From: Pseudomonadota bacterium
GTDB taxonomy: Bacteria > Pseudomonadota > Gammaproteobacteria > Burkholderiales > Thiobacillaceae
DNA length: 64,000 nucleotides
Reading direction: 5' to 3'
Assembly (NCBI GenBank): GCA_021847835.1
Contig: JAJZPR010000005.1
Coordinates: forward strand, 62,001-126,000
Shown: positions 1-7,680 of the stretch, piece after piece
Position numbering within the stretch: position 1 is the stretch's first letter
Layout of the letters: each line of letters begins with the position of its first letter
Notes under the pieces: generated by a model
The model's input: only the letters and a program-made list of their open reading frames with translations
Database searches by the model: none
What the model was told of the DNA's origin: nothing
Position numbers and translations under genes: made by a program

Positions 1-409
1 GGCCCCTGAGGGTGGCGGTGAACTCCTTGCGGTCCTTGTCCAGTTCCGCGAACGCCTTCTCGTTGCCCTGCACGGCCTGCTGCGCCAGGCTGGGCAGGCG
101 CTGCGTGAGCATGCCGATGTGGCCGGCGCGGTCCAGGTAATGGCCCTGGTTGCCCGATTTCACGGCGCCGTAAACGGTAAAGCCCGCGGCCAGCAGGAGC
201 GAACCCAGCAGGGCGCCGCTGACGTAGAGGTACTGCTTTTCCACCGGCAGGTTGCCGATCAGCGGAACCCTGCCGGCGGGGCGATCCGCCAGCTTGCGCA
301 GGCTGTGCATGATCATCGTGGTCTGATCCTTTGCCGACATGCCCTTGACCGATCTGGACATGCGGCCGGCGAGGCCCTTGAGTTTGGTGGCGGGGTTTGC
401 GTTGGACAT
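1..409 (-). CDS. pilJ: Twitching-motility methyl-accepting protein PilJ, N-terminal part (runs off the window)
   Basis: The visible 136 residues hold a basic N-terminal tail, the conserved stretch VPLIGNLPVEKQY, a membrane segment (about residues 60-78, SGALLGSLLLAAGF) and the start of a helical sensory region. PilJ is the MCP-like receptor of the Pil-Chp system that controls type IV pili, and it signals through PilI (CheW-like) to a CheA-type kinase. The ATG follows a good GGAGA site. It is the fourth gene of a same-strand pilG-H-I-J run, 22 bp after pilI. The signalling domain lies outside the window. The call rests on context plus the N-terminal sequence. Confidence 0.88.
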   Translation of the reverse strand, partial: MSNANPATKLKGLAGRMSRSVKGMSAKDQTTMIMHSLRKLADRPAGRVPLIGNLPVEKQYLYVSGALLGSLLLAAGFTVYGAVKSGNQGHYLDRAGHIGMLTQRLPSLAQQAVQGNEKAFAELDKDRKEFTATLRG

Positions 410-431
410 GGTGTTCTCCACAAGAACTGAA

Positions 432-944
432 TTATTGCGTTTCCACGGACAGGAAAGCGGGATCGGCAAGCAGCCGGGGAAGATCGATTTCAAGCCAGTC
501 GGGGCAACCCGTTTCCTGGTAGCGGTTCGCGCAGCACGACCATTCCGCCTGCGCGTCGAGCCGTTCGAACTGGCCGATTTGCCTGAGACCGAGCGAGCGC
601 TGAATGACCAGCGCGGCATTGACGCCGTGCTTGCGGTGCACCAGAAGCAGGCGCGTGTCGCTCGATTCCTGGGTGGGGGTGCCTTCCAGGAAATCGCTCA
701 GGTCGGTTACTGCGTACAGATTGCCGCGGATGTTGGTCATGCCGCGAAACCAGCGTTTGGTGCCCGGCGTGGCCACGATTTCGGGCAGGGGCATGACCTC
801 GTCGATTTCTTCCAGGGATACCAGCCAGTTGGCACCGGCAGCCTGAAAGCCCAGGCGCGAGGCCTGCGCCGGCGCGTGCGCCGCCGCCTGCATGCGCCGG
901 GCAAGGTCGGTCTGGAATTCGCGCAGGTTGAACTTGCGTGCCAT
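432..944 (-). CDS. pilI: Chemotaxis coupling protein PilI (CheW-like)
   Basis: A 170-residue cytoplasmic CheW-domain protein. The CheW fold covers roughly residues 30-160, with typical stretches NWLVSLEEIDEVMPLP and FRGMTNIRGNLYAVTDL. CheW-type adaptors link the MCP receptor (PilJ, next gene) to the histidine kinase of the Pil-Chp pathway. Length matches PilI (about 170-180). Two adjacent cysteines lie near residues 136-137 (WSCCANR), which is uncommon for CheW. The start lies 13 bp after pilH with only a weak ribosome site, which suggests translational coupling. Confidence 0.92.
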   Translation of the reverse strand: MARKFNLREFQTDLARRMQAAAHAPAQASRLGFQAAGANWLVSLEEIDEVMPLPEIVATPGTKRWFRGMTNIRGNLYAVTDLSDFLEGTPTQESSDTRLLLVHRKHGVNAALVIQRSLGLRQIGQFERLDAQAEWSCCANRYQETGCPDWLEIDLPRLLADPAFLSVETQ

Positions 945-957
945 GTCTGCCGCCGCT

Positions 958-1323
958 TCAGCCCAGGGCGCGGATCTGCTTGAGCAGGTCGTTGGGGTCG
1001 ATCGGCTTGGTCATGTAGGCCTTGGCGCCCTGGCGCAGGCCCCACACCTTGTCGGTCTCCTGGTCCTTGGTGGTGCAGATGATGACCGGGATGTTCCTGG
1101 TCTCGTCGTCCCTGGACAGCGCGCGTGTGGCCTGGTAGCCGTTCATGCCGGGCATGATGACGTCCATGATGATGAGGTCGGGCTGCGTCTGCTTGGCCTG
1201 GGCGATGCCTTCCTCGCCGCTTTCGGCCATGCTGACCAGATAGCCGTTCTTGACCAGCAGGTCGGAAAGGAAAAAGCGCTCGGTCGGGGAGTCGTCGACT
1301 ACGAGGATGCGGCTGATTGCCAT
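958..1323 (-). CDS. pilH: Twitching-motility response regulator PilH
   Basis: A 121-residue stand-alone receiver domain. Visible features are the acidic pair D10/D11, the phospho-acceptor D54 in IIMDVIMPGMNG, a switch Thr in ICTTKD and the conserved Lys in YMTKPID. There is no output domain, as expected for a CheY-like protein that antagonises PilG in pilus extension and retraction. The ATG is preceded by ACGGAGC. It sits between pilG (26 bp upstream) and pilI on the same strand, the classical Pil-Chp order. Confidence 0.95.
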   Translation of the reverse strand: MAISRILVVDDSPTERFFLSDLLVKNGYLVSMAESGEEGIAQAKQTQPDLIIMDVIMPGMNGYQATRALSRDDETRNIPVIICTTKDQETDKVWGLRQGAKAYMTKPIDPNDLLKQIRALG

Positions 1324-1349
1324 GTTTAGCTCCGTAATGAGATGAAATG

Positions 1350-1748
1350 TCAGGCCGTTCTGGACAGGGCGTGGTCGCGCACTGCCTTCAACAGCGTTTC
1401 TTTGGTAAAGGGTTTGGTCAGGTATTCGTCCGAGCCCACCATGCGGCCGCGCGCGCGGTCGAACAGGCCGTCCTTGGACGAGAGCATGATGACCGGAGTG
1501 GTGCGATAGCGGGCGTTGCGCTTGATCAGCGAGCAGGTCTGGTAACCGTCCAGGCGAGGCATCATGATGTCCACGAACACCACATCGGGCTGATGATCGG
1601 TGATCTTGGCCAGCGCCTCGAAGCCGTCCTGCGCCAGGATGACCTCGCAGCCTGCCTGGTTCAGGAAAATTTCGGCGCTGCGCCGGATGGTATTGCTGTC
1701 GTCAATCACCATGACCTTGATGCCTTGCAGGGAGGCGGGGGTTTCCAT
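1350..1748 (-). CDS. pilG: Twitching-motility response regulator PilG
   Basis: A 132-residue single receiver domain with IDDSNT near the N-terminus (D16/D17), phospho-acceptor D60 in VFVDIMMPRLDG and Lys in YLTKPFT. PilG is the CheY-like regulator that promotes pilus extension, and it binds the pilus motor pathway after phosphorylation by the ChpA/PilL kinase. It is the first gene of the visible pil block, so its promoter should lie in the spacer ending at 2038. No DNA-binding domain is present. Confidence 0.95.
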   Translation of the reverse strand: METPASLQGIKVMVIDDSNTIRRSAEIFLNQAGCEVILAQDGFEALAKITDHQPDVVFVDIMMPRLDGYQTCSLIKRNARYRTTPVIMLSSKDGLFDRARGRMVGSDEYLTKPFTKETLLKAVRDHALSRTA

Positions 1749-2038
1749 TTCGGGGATGCTCGGCTGTGCAAATGTTGCGAATCGTTTCGATCACTAACGA
1801 CTAGGCGCCGGCAAAACTTTACTGTCGGCGCGCGCTGCCGGGCTCTGCACATGCAGGGGGGCATGGGTGCAGGCGGCAGGGACCGACAGCCGCCCGGGCA
1901 GGGATGGCATGGCGTGATGAAGCATGGTTTGGCTCCGGCAAAAGACAGTGTTGTTATGGGGCGGTTATGCATTCGCCTCTGGCCCATGCTAACGGCTGGC
2001 GGGCCTGTTTCTTTAGGCGCGGCGCGTCTTTCGCGGGT
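1749..2038. other. Gene-free spacer (290 bp) upstream of pilG
   Basis: No convincing coding frame on either strand. It should hold the pilG promoter (minus strand) and the 3' end of the fructosamine-kinase transcript. A GC-rich imperfect inverted repeat (GCCGGCAAAA...GTCGGCG, about 1806-1830) is visible, but I cannot assign it as operator or terminator, and no clear sigma-70 hexamers stand out. Confidence 0.4.
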
Positions 2039-2917
2039 TCATTTTACTTCGGACAGCAGGCGCCGCATCATGGTCTCGGCCTGGCCGGCATAGCCGCCGC
2101 CGAAAAGATTGGCATGATTGAGGATATGGTACAGGTTGTACAGGGTTTTGCGGACGCCGTAGCCAGGATCGAGCGGCCAGGCTTCCCTGTAGGCGGCATA
2201 AAAACCGGCGCCAAAACCGCCGAACAGCTCGGTCATGGCGAGGTCTGCCTCGCGGTCGCCGTAATGGACGGCGGGGTCGAACACCACCGGTTCGCCGGAA
2301 GCGGTGAAGGCGGCGTTGCCGCCCCACAAGTCGCCGTGCAGCAGCGAGGGCTGCGGCCGGTAGCCCGGAAAGAAATCCGCCAGCCGCTCCAGCAGGGCAT
2401 CGCCCAGGGCCTGCAGCCCGCCGCCGTAGCCGTTCTCCGCGGCGAGTTCCAGCTGGAAGCCCAGCCGCCGGTTCCGCAAAAAATCCAGCCAGTCGGCGTT
2501 CCAGGCATTGGGCTGGGGCGTGCTGCCGATGGTGTTGTCGCGCTCCCAGCCGAAGCGGTCCGCGGTCTTGCGGTGCTGCAGCGCCAGCCTGCGGCCCAGT
2601 TCCGCGGTATCGCCGCTGCCGCCCAGTTCCAGGTATTCCAGCACCAGAAAGGCCTCGCCGCCCGCCACGCCGGTTGCCACGGGGTGCGGCACGCGCAAGG
2701 CCCGGGCTGCTTCGAGTTCGGCGAGCCCGGCCGCCTCGGCCTCGAACATGGCGACGAGGCGGGCGGCATTGGTCTTGACGAAATGGCGCTGGCCGCTGCC
2801 TTCGATGAGGTAAGCCTGGTTGATGCAGCCCCCGCCCAGCGGGCGCCAGCTGCTGGCGCGGAAGCTGCGGCCGGACGCGGCTGCGATGGCGGCCTCGACC
2901 TCGCCGCTCGCCTTCAT
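2039..2917 (-). CDS. Fructosamine kinase family protein
   Basis: A 292-residue member of the fructosamine/ketosamine-3-kinase family, which has an aminoglycoside-phosphotransferase fold. The catalytic signature LLHGDLWGGN (about residues 193-202) and the metal-binding segment VFDPAVHYGDREADLAM are intact. Family members phosphorylate sugar-amine adducts on proteins, leading to deglycation; the bacterial substrate here is unknown. The start is 3 bp after the DUF971 gene, so the two are probably cotranscribed. Length matches bacterial homologues (285-300). Confidence 0.88.
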   Translation of the reverse strand: MKASGEVEAAIAAASGRSFRASSWRPLGGGCINQAYLIEGSGQRHFVKTNAARLVAMFEAEAAGLAELEAARALRVPHPVATGVAGGEAFLVLEYLELGGSGDTAELGRRLALQHRKTADRFGWERDNTIGSTPQPNAWNADWLDFLRNRRLGFQLELAAENGYGGGLQALGDALLERLADFFPGYRPQPSLLHGDLWGGNAAFTASGEPVVFDPAVHYGDREADLAMTELFGGFGAGFYAAYREAWPLDPGYGVRKTLYNLYHILNHANLFGGGYAGQAETMMRRLLSEVK

Positions 2918-2920
2918 GCC

Positions 2921-3313
2921 TTATTTGTACTGATGGTCGGCCGGCACGCGCGAGGCGCCCGCGGCTTCCATGCGGCGCAGGTAGTCCTGCCACTTGGCGC
3001 CAAAGTTGGCGCCGAGATCGTAGAGATAATCCCAGGAATAGATGCCGGAGTTGTGCTTGTCGGAGAATTCCAGCACCACGGCATATTGGCCGACCGGCTC
3101 GATGCGCTCGATATCCACGAACTGCTTGCCCACTTGCAGGACTTCCTGGCCGGGGCCGTGGCCGCGCACTTCGGCGGAGGGCGAATACACGCGCAGGTAT
3201 TCGAACGGCAATTCGAAGCGGGCGCCGTCGCTGAAGGCGATCTCCAGCTTTTTCGAGGCCTTGTGCAGCTTGATTTCGGTGGGGATGGGGGTGTCGGGGG
3301 ACAGTCCGGACAT
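2921..3313 (-). CDS. DUF971 / GBBH-like N-terminal domain protein
   Basis: A 130-residue protein matching the DUF971 family, also seen as the N-terminal domain of gamma-butyrobetaine hydroxylase. Characteristic stretches are LPFEYLRVYSPSAEVRGHG, a central VGQYAVVLEFSD and the ending YDLGANFGAKWQDYLRRM. The family is linked to Fe-S or metal handling, but no reaction is established. There is no signal peptide or membrane segment. It is the first gene of a two-gene unit with the fructosamine-kinase family gene. The gene starts about 90 bp from the putative outer att repeat of the tRNA-Arg island. Confidence 0.85.
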   Translation of the reverse strand: MSGLSPDTPIPTEIKLHKASKKLEIAFSDGARFELPFEYLRVYSPSAEVRGHGPGQEVLQVGKQFVDIERIEPVGQYAVVLEFSDKHNSGIYSWDYLYDLGANFGAKWQDYLRRMEAAGASRVPADHQYK

Positions 3314-3406
3314 TGCGTCAATTCCTGAGTAAATTACTAAAGAATTAATTGCACCACAAAGTCGGCGCGAAGAAAAGCGAGGCTTGTTAAATGGTGAATC
3401 GGAATG

Positions 3407-3426
3407 TGGCGCGCCCGGGCGCGATT
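3407..3426 (+). repeat. Putative att site: direct repeat of the tRNA-Arg 3' end
   Basis: TGGCGCGCCCGGGCGCGATT here matches the + strand sequence of the tRNA-Arg 3' end at 4418-4436 (CCA end, acceptor stem and part of the T stem) in the same orientation, differing by one extra G. A same-orientation copy of a tRNA 3' end about 1 kb from the tRNA is the footprint left by tyrosine-recombinase integration. The DNA between (3427-4417) carries a toxin-antitoxin pair but no integrase. Confidence 0.6.
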
Positions 3427-3571
3427 ACCGACTTGCTTGATGGTTAATTGCGCCAACAAACACCCGAAATATAATCGTATTAACGCAATTAATTGTTTTA
3501 TGTAATTAAATCTGTACTCCCCTAATTTGCCCGCTGAGACAGGATATTCGGCAATTTACCTGAAGCCAGCA

Positions 3572-3585
3572 ATACAGTACTATAT
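3572..3585. promoter_or_regulatory. Candidate autoregulatory operator of the toxin-antitoxin pair
   Basis: ATACAGTACTATAT is a near-perfect 14-bp palindrome (ATA.AGTACT.TAT) about 30 bp before the antitoxin start. It contains TACTAT, a plausible -10 element. Phd/YefM antitoxins repress their own promoters by binding such palindromes; assignment here is by position and symmetry only. Confidence 0.45.
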
Positions 3586-3603
3586 GACCAACATGATGAC
3601 TAA

Positions 3604-3848
<245 letters not shown>

Positions 3849-3849
<1 letters not shown>

Positions 3850-4283
3850 TGCTCTATTTCGACACCAGTTTTTTGGCACCGCTCATCCTTCAGGAAGCTA
3901 CCAGCGAGAAAATCGAGGCTTTCTTCGCCAAGCTGCCGGCGGGTCAGTTGTATGTCAGCCATTGGACCCGAGTCGAGTTCGCCAGCCTCATCGCCCGCGA
4001 GGTCAGGATGGGAGGCCTTGTCGAGCGCGACGCGCTCCTTGCTATCGGCCAGTTCGATGAACTGATGGCCGAGTCGTTCCAGGTGTTGGCGCCAAGCGTT
4101 GTGGATTACGAACAGGCCAAGGGCTACATACAACACTTCGCTACCAGATTGCGGGCTGGCGACGCCTTGCATCTGGCCATAGCCAGCAACAACAGCGCGA
4201 AGACGCTTTACACCCTGGACGAGGGGCTCTTGAACGCGGCGAAGCTGATGAAGGTTCATGCGAGCCGGGGTATCAAAACCTAA
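3849..4283 (+). CDS. PIN-domain toxin (VapC-like RNase)
   Basis: A 144-residue PIN-domain protein. Conserved acidic residues are visible: D5 in YFDTSFLAPL, the E of VSHWTRVEFASL, and D95-type aspartates in LRAGDALHLAIA near the centre, with a final D in TLDEGL. VapC-type toxins are Mg-dependent RNases that cut tRNA or rRNA and stop growth when the antitoxin is lost. The start overlaps the antitoxin stop (ATGA). Length (about 130-145) fits the family and all four acidic positions are kept, so it is probably active. Confidence 0.9.
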
Positions 4284-4321
4284 GCCCAGTCGAGCACCGT
4301 GATCAAACAAAAACTCAATAC

Positions 4322-4376
4322 GGGCACATAACGGGCACGGTTTGGGCTCCGTTTGGGCACAAAATGGGCACGGGGA
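4322..4376 (+). repeat. Five GGGCAC repeats spaced exactly 11 bp
   Basis: GGGCAC begins at 4322, 4333, 4355 and 4366, and GGGCTC at 4344, giving five units on one helical face. The array lies 40 to 95 bp from the 3' end of tRNA-Arg, where tyrosine recombinases of tRNA-targeting islands have arm-type binding sites. No integrase gene remains beside it, so I read it as a leftover integrase-binding array. This is inference from position and phasing. Confidence 0.55.
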
Positions 4377-4417
4377 AGTAAATGGTTAGACCGAATCTGT
4401 CTAACCCGTTGAATTCA

Positions 4418-4494
4418 TGGCGCGCCCGGCGCGATTCGAACGCACGACCCCTGCCTTCGGAGGGCAGTACTCTATCCAGCTGAGCTACGGGCGC
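4418..4494 (-). tRNA. tRNA-Arg (anticodon CCG)
   Basis: The minus strand folds as a complete cloverleaf: acceptor GCGCCCG/CGGGCGC, D arm with AGCTGGATAGAGT, anticodon stem CTGCC/GGCAG with loop CTCCGAA (anticodon CCG, reads CGG Arg), T arm with TTCGAAT, discriminator G and an encoded CCA. Length 77 nt. Its 3' end is the probable integration target of the flanking island. Confidence 0.95.
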
Positions 4495-4599
4495 GGGAGG
4501 CCGAAGCTTATCTTTTTTGGCATTCCCCGTCCAGCCAAGCTTTGCCGGCAGGCGCGGTTTACTTATAATCCAGTCTTTTGTGATTTTTGAGGACAGAAC

Positions 4600-5445
4600 A
4601 TGGCTGACCCCCACGCCAAAATGACCAAGGCGACGCCCCAGGAGGTGATGGTTTCCGTTGTGCTTGGGCTGCTTGCACCTTTGATCGCCATCGTGCTGAT
4701 TCTTTTCCTGATCGACAGCATCCAGAGCGGGCAGGTCGATGTGGACGATCCCGAGGTTGCGGAAAAAGCCGTGTTGAAGAACATCGCACCCGTAGCCAAG
4801 CTCGAGGCGCGGGATGCCAATGCCCCGAGGGTGGAGCGTTCCGGCGAAGAGGTCTTCAACGCGGTGTGCGCCTCCTGCCATACGCCCGGCGCCCTGGGTG
4901 CACCCAAGCTCAACAACAAGGGGGATTGGGGTTCGCGCATTGCGCAGGGCTACGACAAGCTGATCGAGCATGCCATCAACGGCATTCGCGCCATGCCTCC
5001 GCGCGGCGGCGATCCGGACATTTCCGACATCGAGATCGCGCGCACCGTGGCCTACATGGCCAATTCGGCCGGCGCCAATTTCAAGGCGCCCGAGGCCGCG
5101 GCAGCGCCAGCCGCACCGGCGACGGACAAGGCGGCAGACCAGGCCGCAGCACCCGCCGCCGCGCCGACCGCGGACAAGCCGGCGGACAAGGCTGCTGCGC
5201 CGGCGGTGGACGGCAAGGGCGTGTACGCTTCCAGCTGCGCCGCCTGCCACGCCACGGGCGCGGCGGGTGCGCCCAAGGCGGGCGACAAGGCGGCGTGGGC
5301 GCCGCGCATCAAGACCGGCAACGATGCGCTTTACGCCAGCGCGATCAAGGGCAAGGGCGCCATGCCGGCCAAGGGCGGCAATGCGGCATTGTCGGACGCC
5401 GAGGTGAAGGCCGCGGTGGACCACATGGTCGGGCTGTCCAAGTAA
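4600..5445 (+). CDS. Membrane-anchored dihaem cytochrome c (cytochrome c5-like)
   Basis: A 281-residue protein with one N-terminal transmembrane helix (about residues 18-40) and two c5-type haem domains. The haem motifs are CASCH at 90-94 and CAACH at 213-217, with likely Met ligands in AMPPRGG (M132) and AMPAKGG (M255). A flexible Ala/Pro/Asp/Lys-rich linker (about 165-204) joins the domains. The helix is uncleaved, so it should sit in the cytoplasmic membrane facing the periplasm and pass electrons to oxidases or reductases. The ATG follows GAGGAC, and a strong terminator ends the transcript. The two domains look like an internal duplication. Confidence 0.9.
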   Translation: MADPHAKMTKATPQEVMVSVVLGLLAPLIAIVLILFLIDSIQSGQVDVDDPEVAEKAVLKNIAPVAKLEARDANAPRVERSGEEVFNAVCASCHTPGALGAPKLNNKGDWGSRIAQGYDKLIEHAINGIRAMPPRGGDPDISDIEIARTVAYMANSAGANFKAPEAAAAPAAPATDKAADQAAAPAAAPTADKPADKAAAPAVDGKGVYASSCAACHATGAAGAPKAGDKAAWAPRIKTGNDALYASAIKGKGAMPAKGGNAALSDAEVKAAVDHMVGLSK

Positions 5446-5462
5446 GCGCAATCCGCCGGAAC

Positions 5463-5495
5463 AAAAAACCGCGGGTTCCATCCCGCGGTTTTTTT
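5463..5495. terminator. Bidirectional rho-independent terminator
   Basis: A GC-rich stem (ACCGCGGG/CCCGCGGT) with a short loop is flanked by an A run and a T run, so it can end both the cytochrome transcript (+) and the convergent rep transcript (-). Confidence 0.9.
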
Positions 5496-5527
5496 GCGCC
5501 TGCAAGGCGGTGGTGAAATCGGCCGGG

Positions 5528-7513
5528 CTAGCCCAGCATGGTCTTCAGCGCCGCCAGCCGCTCGCTGCCGTGCTGGCGCGACTCGGCGGAATCGGGCTTG
5601 CCAGGCAGGCGGATGTCGCTGCCCATTTCGGCGATGAAGCGGCTGGGCTCGCAGCCCGTCCACTCGCCGGCGCGCTTGCGCCGTTCGCAATAAGTCACGG
5701 TCAGCGACTTGCGCGCGCGCGTGATGCCGACGTACATCAGACGCCGTTCTTCCTCCAGGCGGCCTTCCTCGGCGGCCTCGCGGTGCGGCAGGATGTTTTC
5801 CTCCACGCCGACCAGGAACACGTGGTCGTATTCCAGGCCCTTGGCGGCATGCAGGGTGGAGAGCTTGACCAGGTCGGCCTCCTCGTCCTCGCGCTCGTCC
5901 AGCAGGGTGATGAGCGCCACCATCTGGGTCAGCTCCAGCAGGTTCTTTTCGTCCTCCTCGCCGCGTTTTTTCAGCCAGCCAAGAAAGTCGCGCACGTTGT
6001 TCCAGCGCGTTTCCGCGGCTCTGGGCTCCTCGTTGTCGTACAGCCAGGCCTCGTAGCCGATGGCCTGCATGAGGTCGTCCAGCACCTGCTCGGCGGGTTC
6101 CTTTTCCGCACGGAAGGCGATACGGTTGATGAAGTCGCAAAACTCTCGCAAGGGTTCCAGTTGACGCGCATTCAGGCGCGTCTCCGCTGCGGTGGAAAAC
6201 ACCGCATCGAACAAACTGACATGCAGATCCGCTGCCACCGCGCCTAAAGCCTCCAGGGTGGCGGCGCCGATGCCGCGCCTGGGCGTGGTCACCGCGCGGA
6301 TGAAGGCGGGATCGTCGTCGGCGTTGGCGACGAGGCGCAGGTAGGAAGTGATGTCCTTGATCTCGGCCTTGTCGAAGAAGGACTGACCGCCGGACAGCTT
6401 GTAAGGAATCTTTTCGTTGCGCAGCGCCTGCTCGAACACGCGCGCCTGGTGATTGCCGCGGTAGAGGATGGCGTAGTTGCGAAAGCGCGCGCGATGCTGC
6501 ATCTTGTGCGCCAGCATGCGCATGACCACGGCCTCGGCCTCCTGCGCATCGTCCTTGGCGGCGAGCACCTGGATGGCGTCGCCCACCCCCAGATCGCTCC
6601 ACAGTTTCTTCTCGAACAGCTTGGGGTTGTTGGCGATCAGGCTGTTGGCGGCCTTGAGGATGCGCACGGTGGAGCGGTAGTTCTGCTCCAGCTTGACCAC
6701 GTGCAAGTGCGGGTAGTCTTCCTTCAGCGCGGCGAGGTTGTCGGCGGATGCGCCGCGCCAGCCGTAGATGGCCTGGTCGTCGTCGCCCACGGCGGTAAAG
6801 CTCGCGCGCGGGCCGGTCAGGAGCTTCAGCAACTGGTACTGCGCGGCGTTGGTGTCCTGGTACTCGTCCACCAGCACATGGCGCAGGCGGTTCTGCCACT
6901 TGTCGCGGATTTCGCTTTCCCGCGTAAACAAGCCTGCGGGCAGGCGGATGAGGTCGTCGAAATCCACCGCCTGGTAGGCGCGCAGGGTGGCGTCGTAGCG
7001 ATCATACAGCTTGGCCCAGACCTGTTCGTGATCGGTGGCCGCAATTTGCTGTGCTTCGACCGGGGACAGCAGGCCATTCTTCCATAATGAAATCTGCGTG
7101 GCGGCCTGGCGGATCAGCTGCTTGTCGGTGGTCTTGAGGGTTTCGGAAATGATCTGCAGCGCGTCCGCGCTGTCCAGGATCGAGAAGCGCGGTTTCAGGC
7201 CGGCCGATGCGGCTTCCTCGCGCAGGATGCGCAGGCCCAGCGAATGGAAGGTGGTGACGATGAGCCCTTTGCCGTCCTTGCCTTCCAGCAGTTTGCTCGC
7301 GCGTTCCTGCATCTCCTTCGCCGCCTTGTTGGTGAAGGTGATGGCGGCGATGCTGCCGGGTTTGTAGCCGCATTCGCGGATGAGCCAGGCGATCTTGTGG
7401 GTGATGACGCGCGTCTTGCCCGAGCCGGCGCCTGCCAGCACCAGCAGCGGGCCGTCCAGGTATTTCGCGGCTTCGCGCTGGGGGGGGTTCAGATGAGACA
7501 GCATGGAATGCAA
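5528..7513 (-). CDS. rep: ATP-dependent 3'-5' DNA helicase Rep
   Basis: A 661-residue superfamily-1A helicase of UvrD/Rep type. It has the Q motif LNPPQREA, Walker A AGAGSGKT (about 28-34), the DEYQDTN box, GDDDQAIYGWRGA, QNYRS, the motif TLHAAKGLEYDHVFLVG and VGITRARKSL near the C-terminus. Length is close to E. coli Rep (673) and shorter than UvrD. Rep travels with the replisome and removes protein roadblocks. A second start (MLSHLN) lies 9 bp downstream. Its promoter region is filled by the heptad array that also forms the start of the divergent apaH gene. Confidence 0.93.
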   Translation of the reverse strand: MHSMLSHLNPPQREAAKYLDGPLLVLAGAGSGKTRVITHKIAWLIRECGYKPGSIAAITFTNKAAKEMQERASKLLEGKDGKGLIVTTFHSLGLRILREEAASAGLKPRFSILDSADALQIISETLKTTDKQLIRQAATQISLWKNGLLSPVEAQQIAATDHEQVWAKLYDRYDATLRAYQAVDFDDLIRLPAGLFTRESEIRDKWQNRLRHVLVDEYQDTNAAQYQLLKLLTGPRASFTAVGDDDQAIYGWRGASADNLAALKEDYPHLHVVKLEQNYRSTVRILKAANSLIANNPKLFEKKLWSDLGVGDAIQVLAAKDDAQEAEAVVMRMLAHKMQHRARFRNYAILYRGNHQARVFEQALRNEKIPYKLSGGQSFFDKAEIKDITSYLRLVANADDDPAFIRAVTTPRRGIGAATLEALGAVAADLHVSLFDAVFSTAAETRLNARQLEPLREFCDFINRIAFRAEKEPAEQVLDDLMQAIGYEAWLYDNEEPRAAETRWNNVRDFLGWLKKRGEEDEKNLLELTQMVALITLLDEREDEEADLVKLSTLHAAKGLEYDHVFLVGVEENILPHREAAEEGRLEEERRLMYVGITRARKSLTVTYCERRKRAGEWTGCEPSRFIAEMGSDIRLPGKPDSAESRQHGSERLAALKTMLG

Positions 7514-7542
7514 CGGGAAATTCAGCCCGGGATTGTATCATT

Positions 7543-7680
7543 GCGTGAGGCGTGAGGCGTGAGGCGTGAGGCGTGAGGCGTGAGGCGTGAGGCGTGAGGC
7601 GTGAGGCGTGAGGAGCAGGGCGTGAGGAGCAGGGCGTGAGGAGCAGGGCGTGAGGAGCAGGGCGTGAGGAGCAGGGCGTG
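7543..7680 (+). repeat. Heptad array B1: ten GCGTGAG units, then 14-bp units running into the apaH start
   Basis: Ten uninterrupted copies of GCGTGAG (7543-7612) are followed by four copies of GAGCAGGGCGTGAG (7613-7668) and a truncated fifth unit (7669-7680). The last unit supplies both AGGAG (ribosome site) and the GTG start codon of apaH. The array fills the divergent rep/apaH promoter region. Unlike its relatives elsewhere in the window it has no inverted arm. Perfect copies imply recent expansion and likely copy-number variation between strains. Confidence 0.9.

Noticed and set aside
4315-5505. Large minus-strand frame over the cytochrome gene and tRNA
   Set aside because: It reads antisense through the cytochrome, the tRNA and the GGGCAC array and matches no family.
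7543-7680. CRISPR array
   Set aside because: Units are contiguous 7- and 14-mers with no unique spacers, and no cas genes are near.
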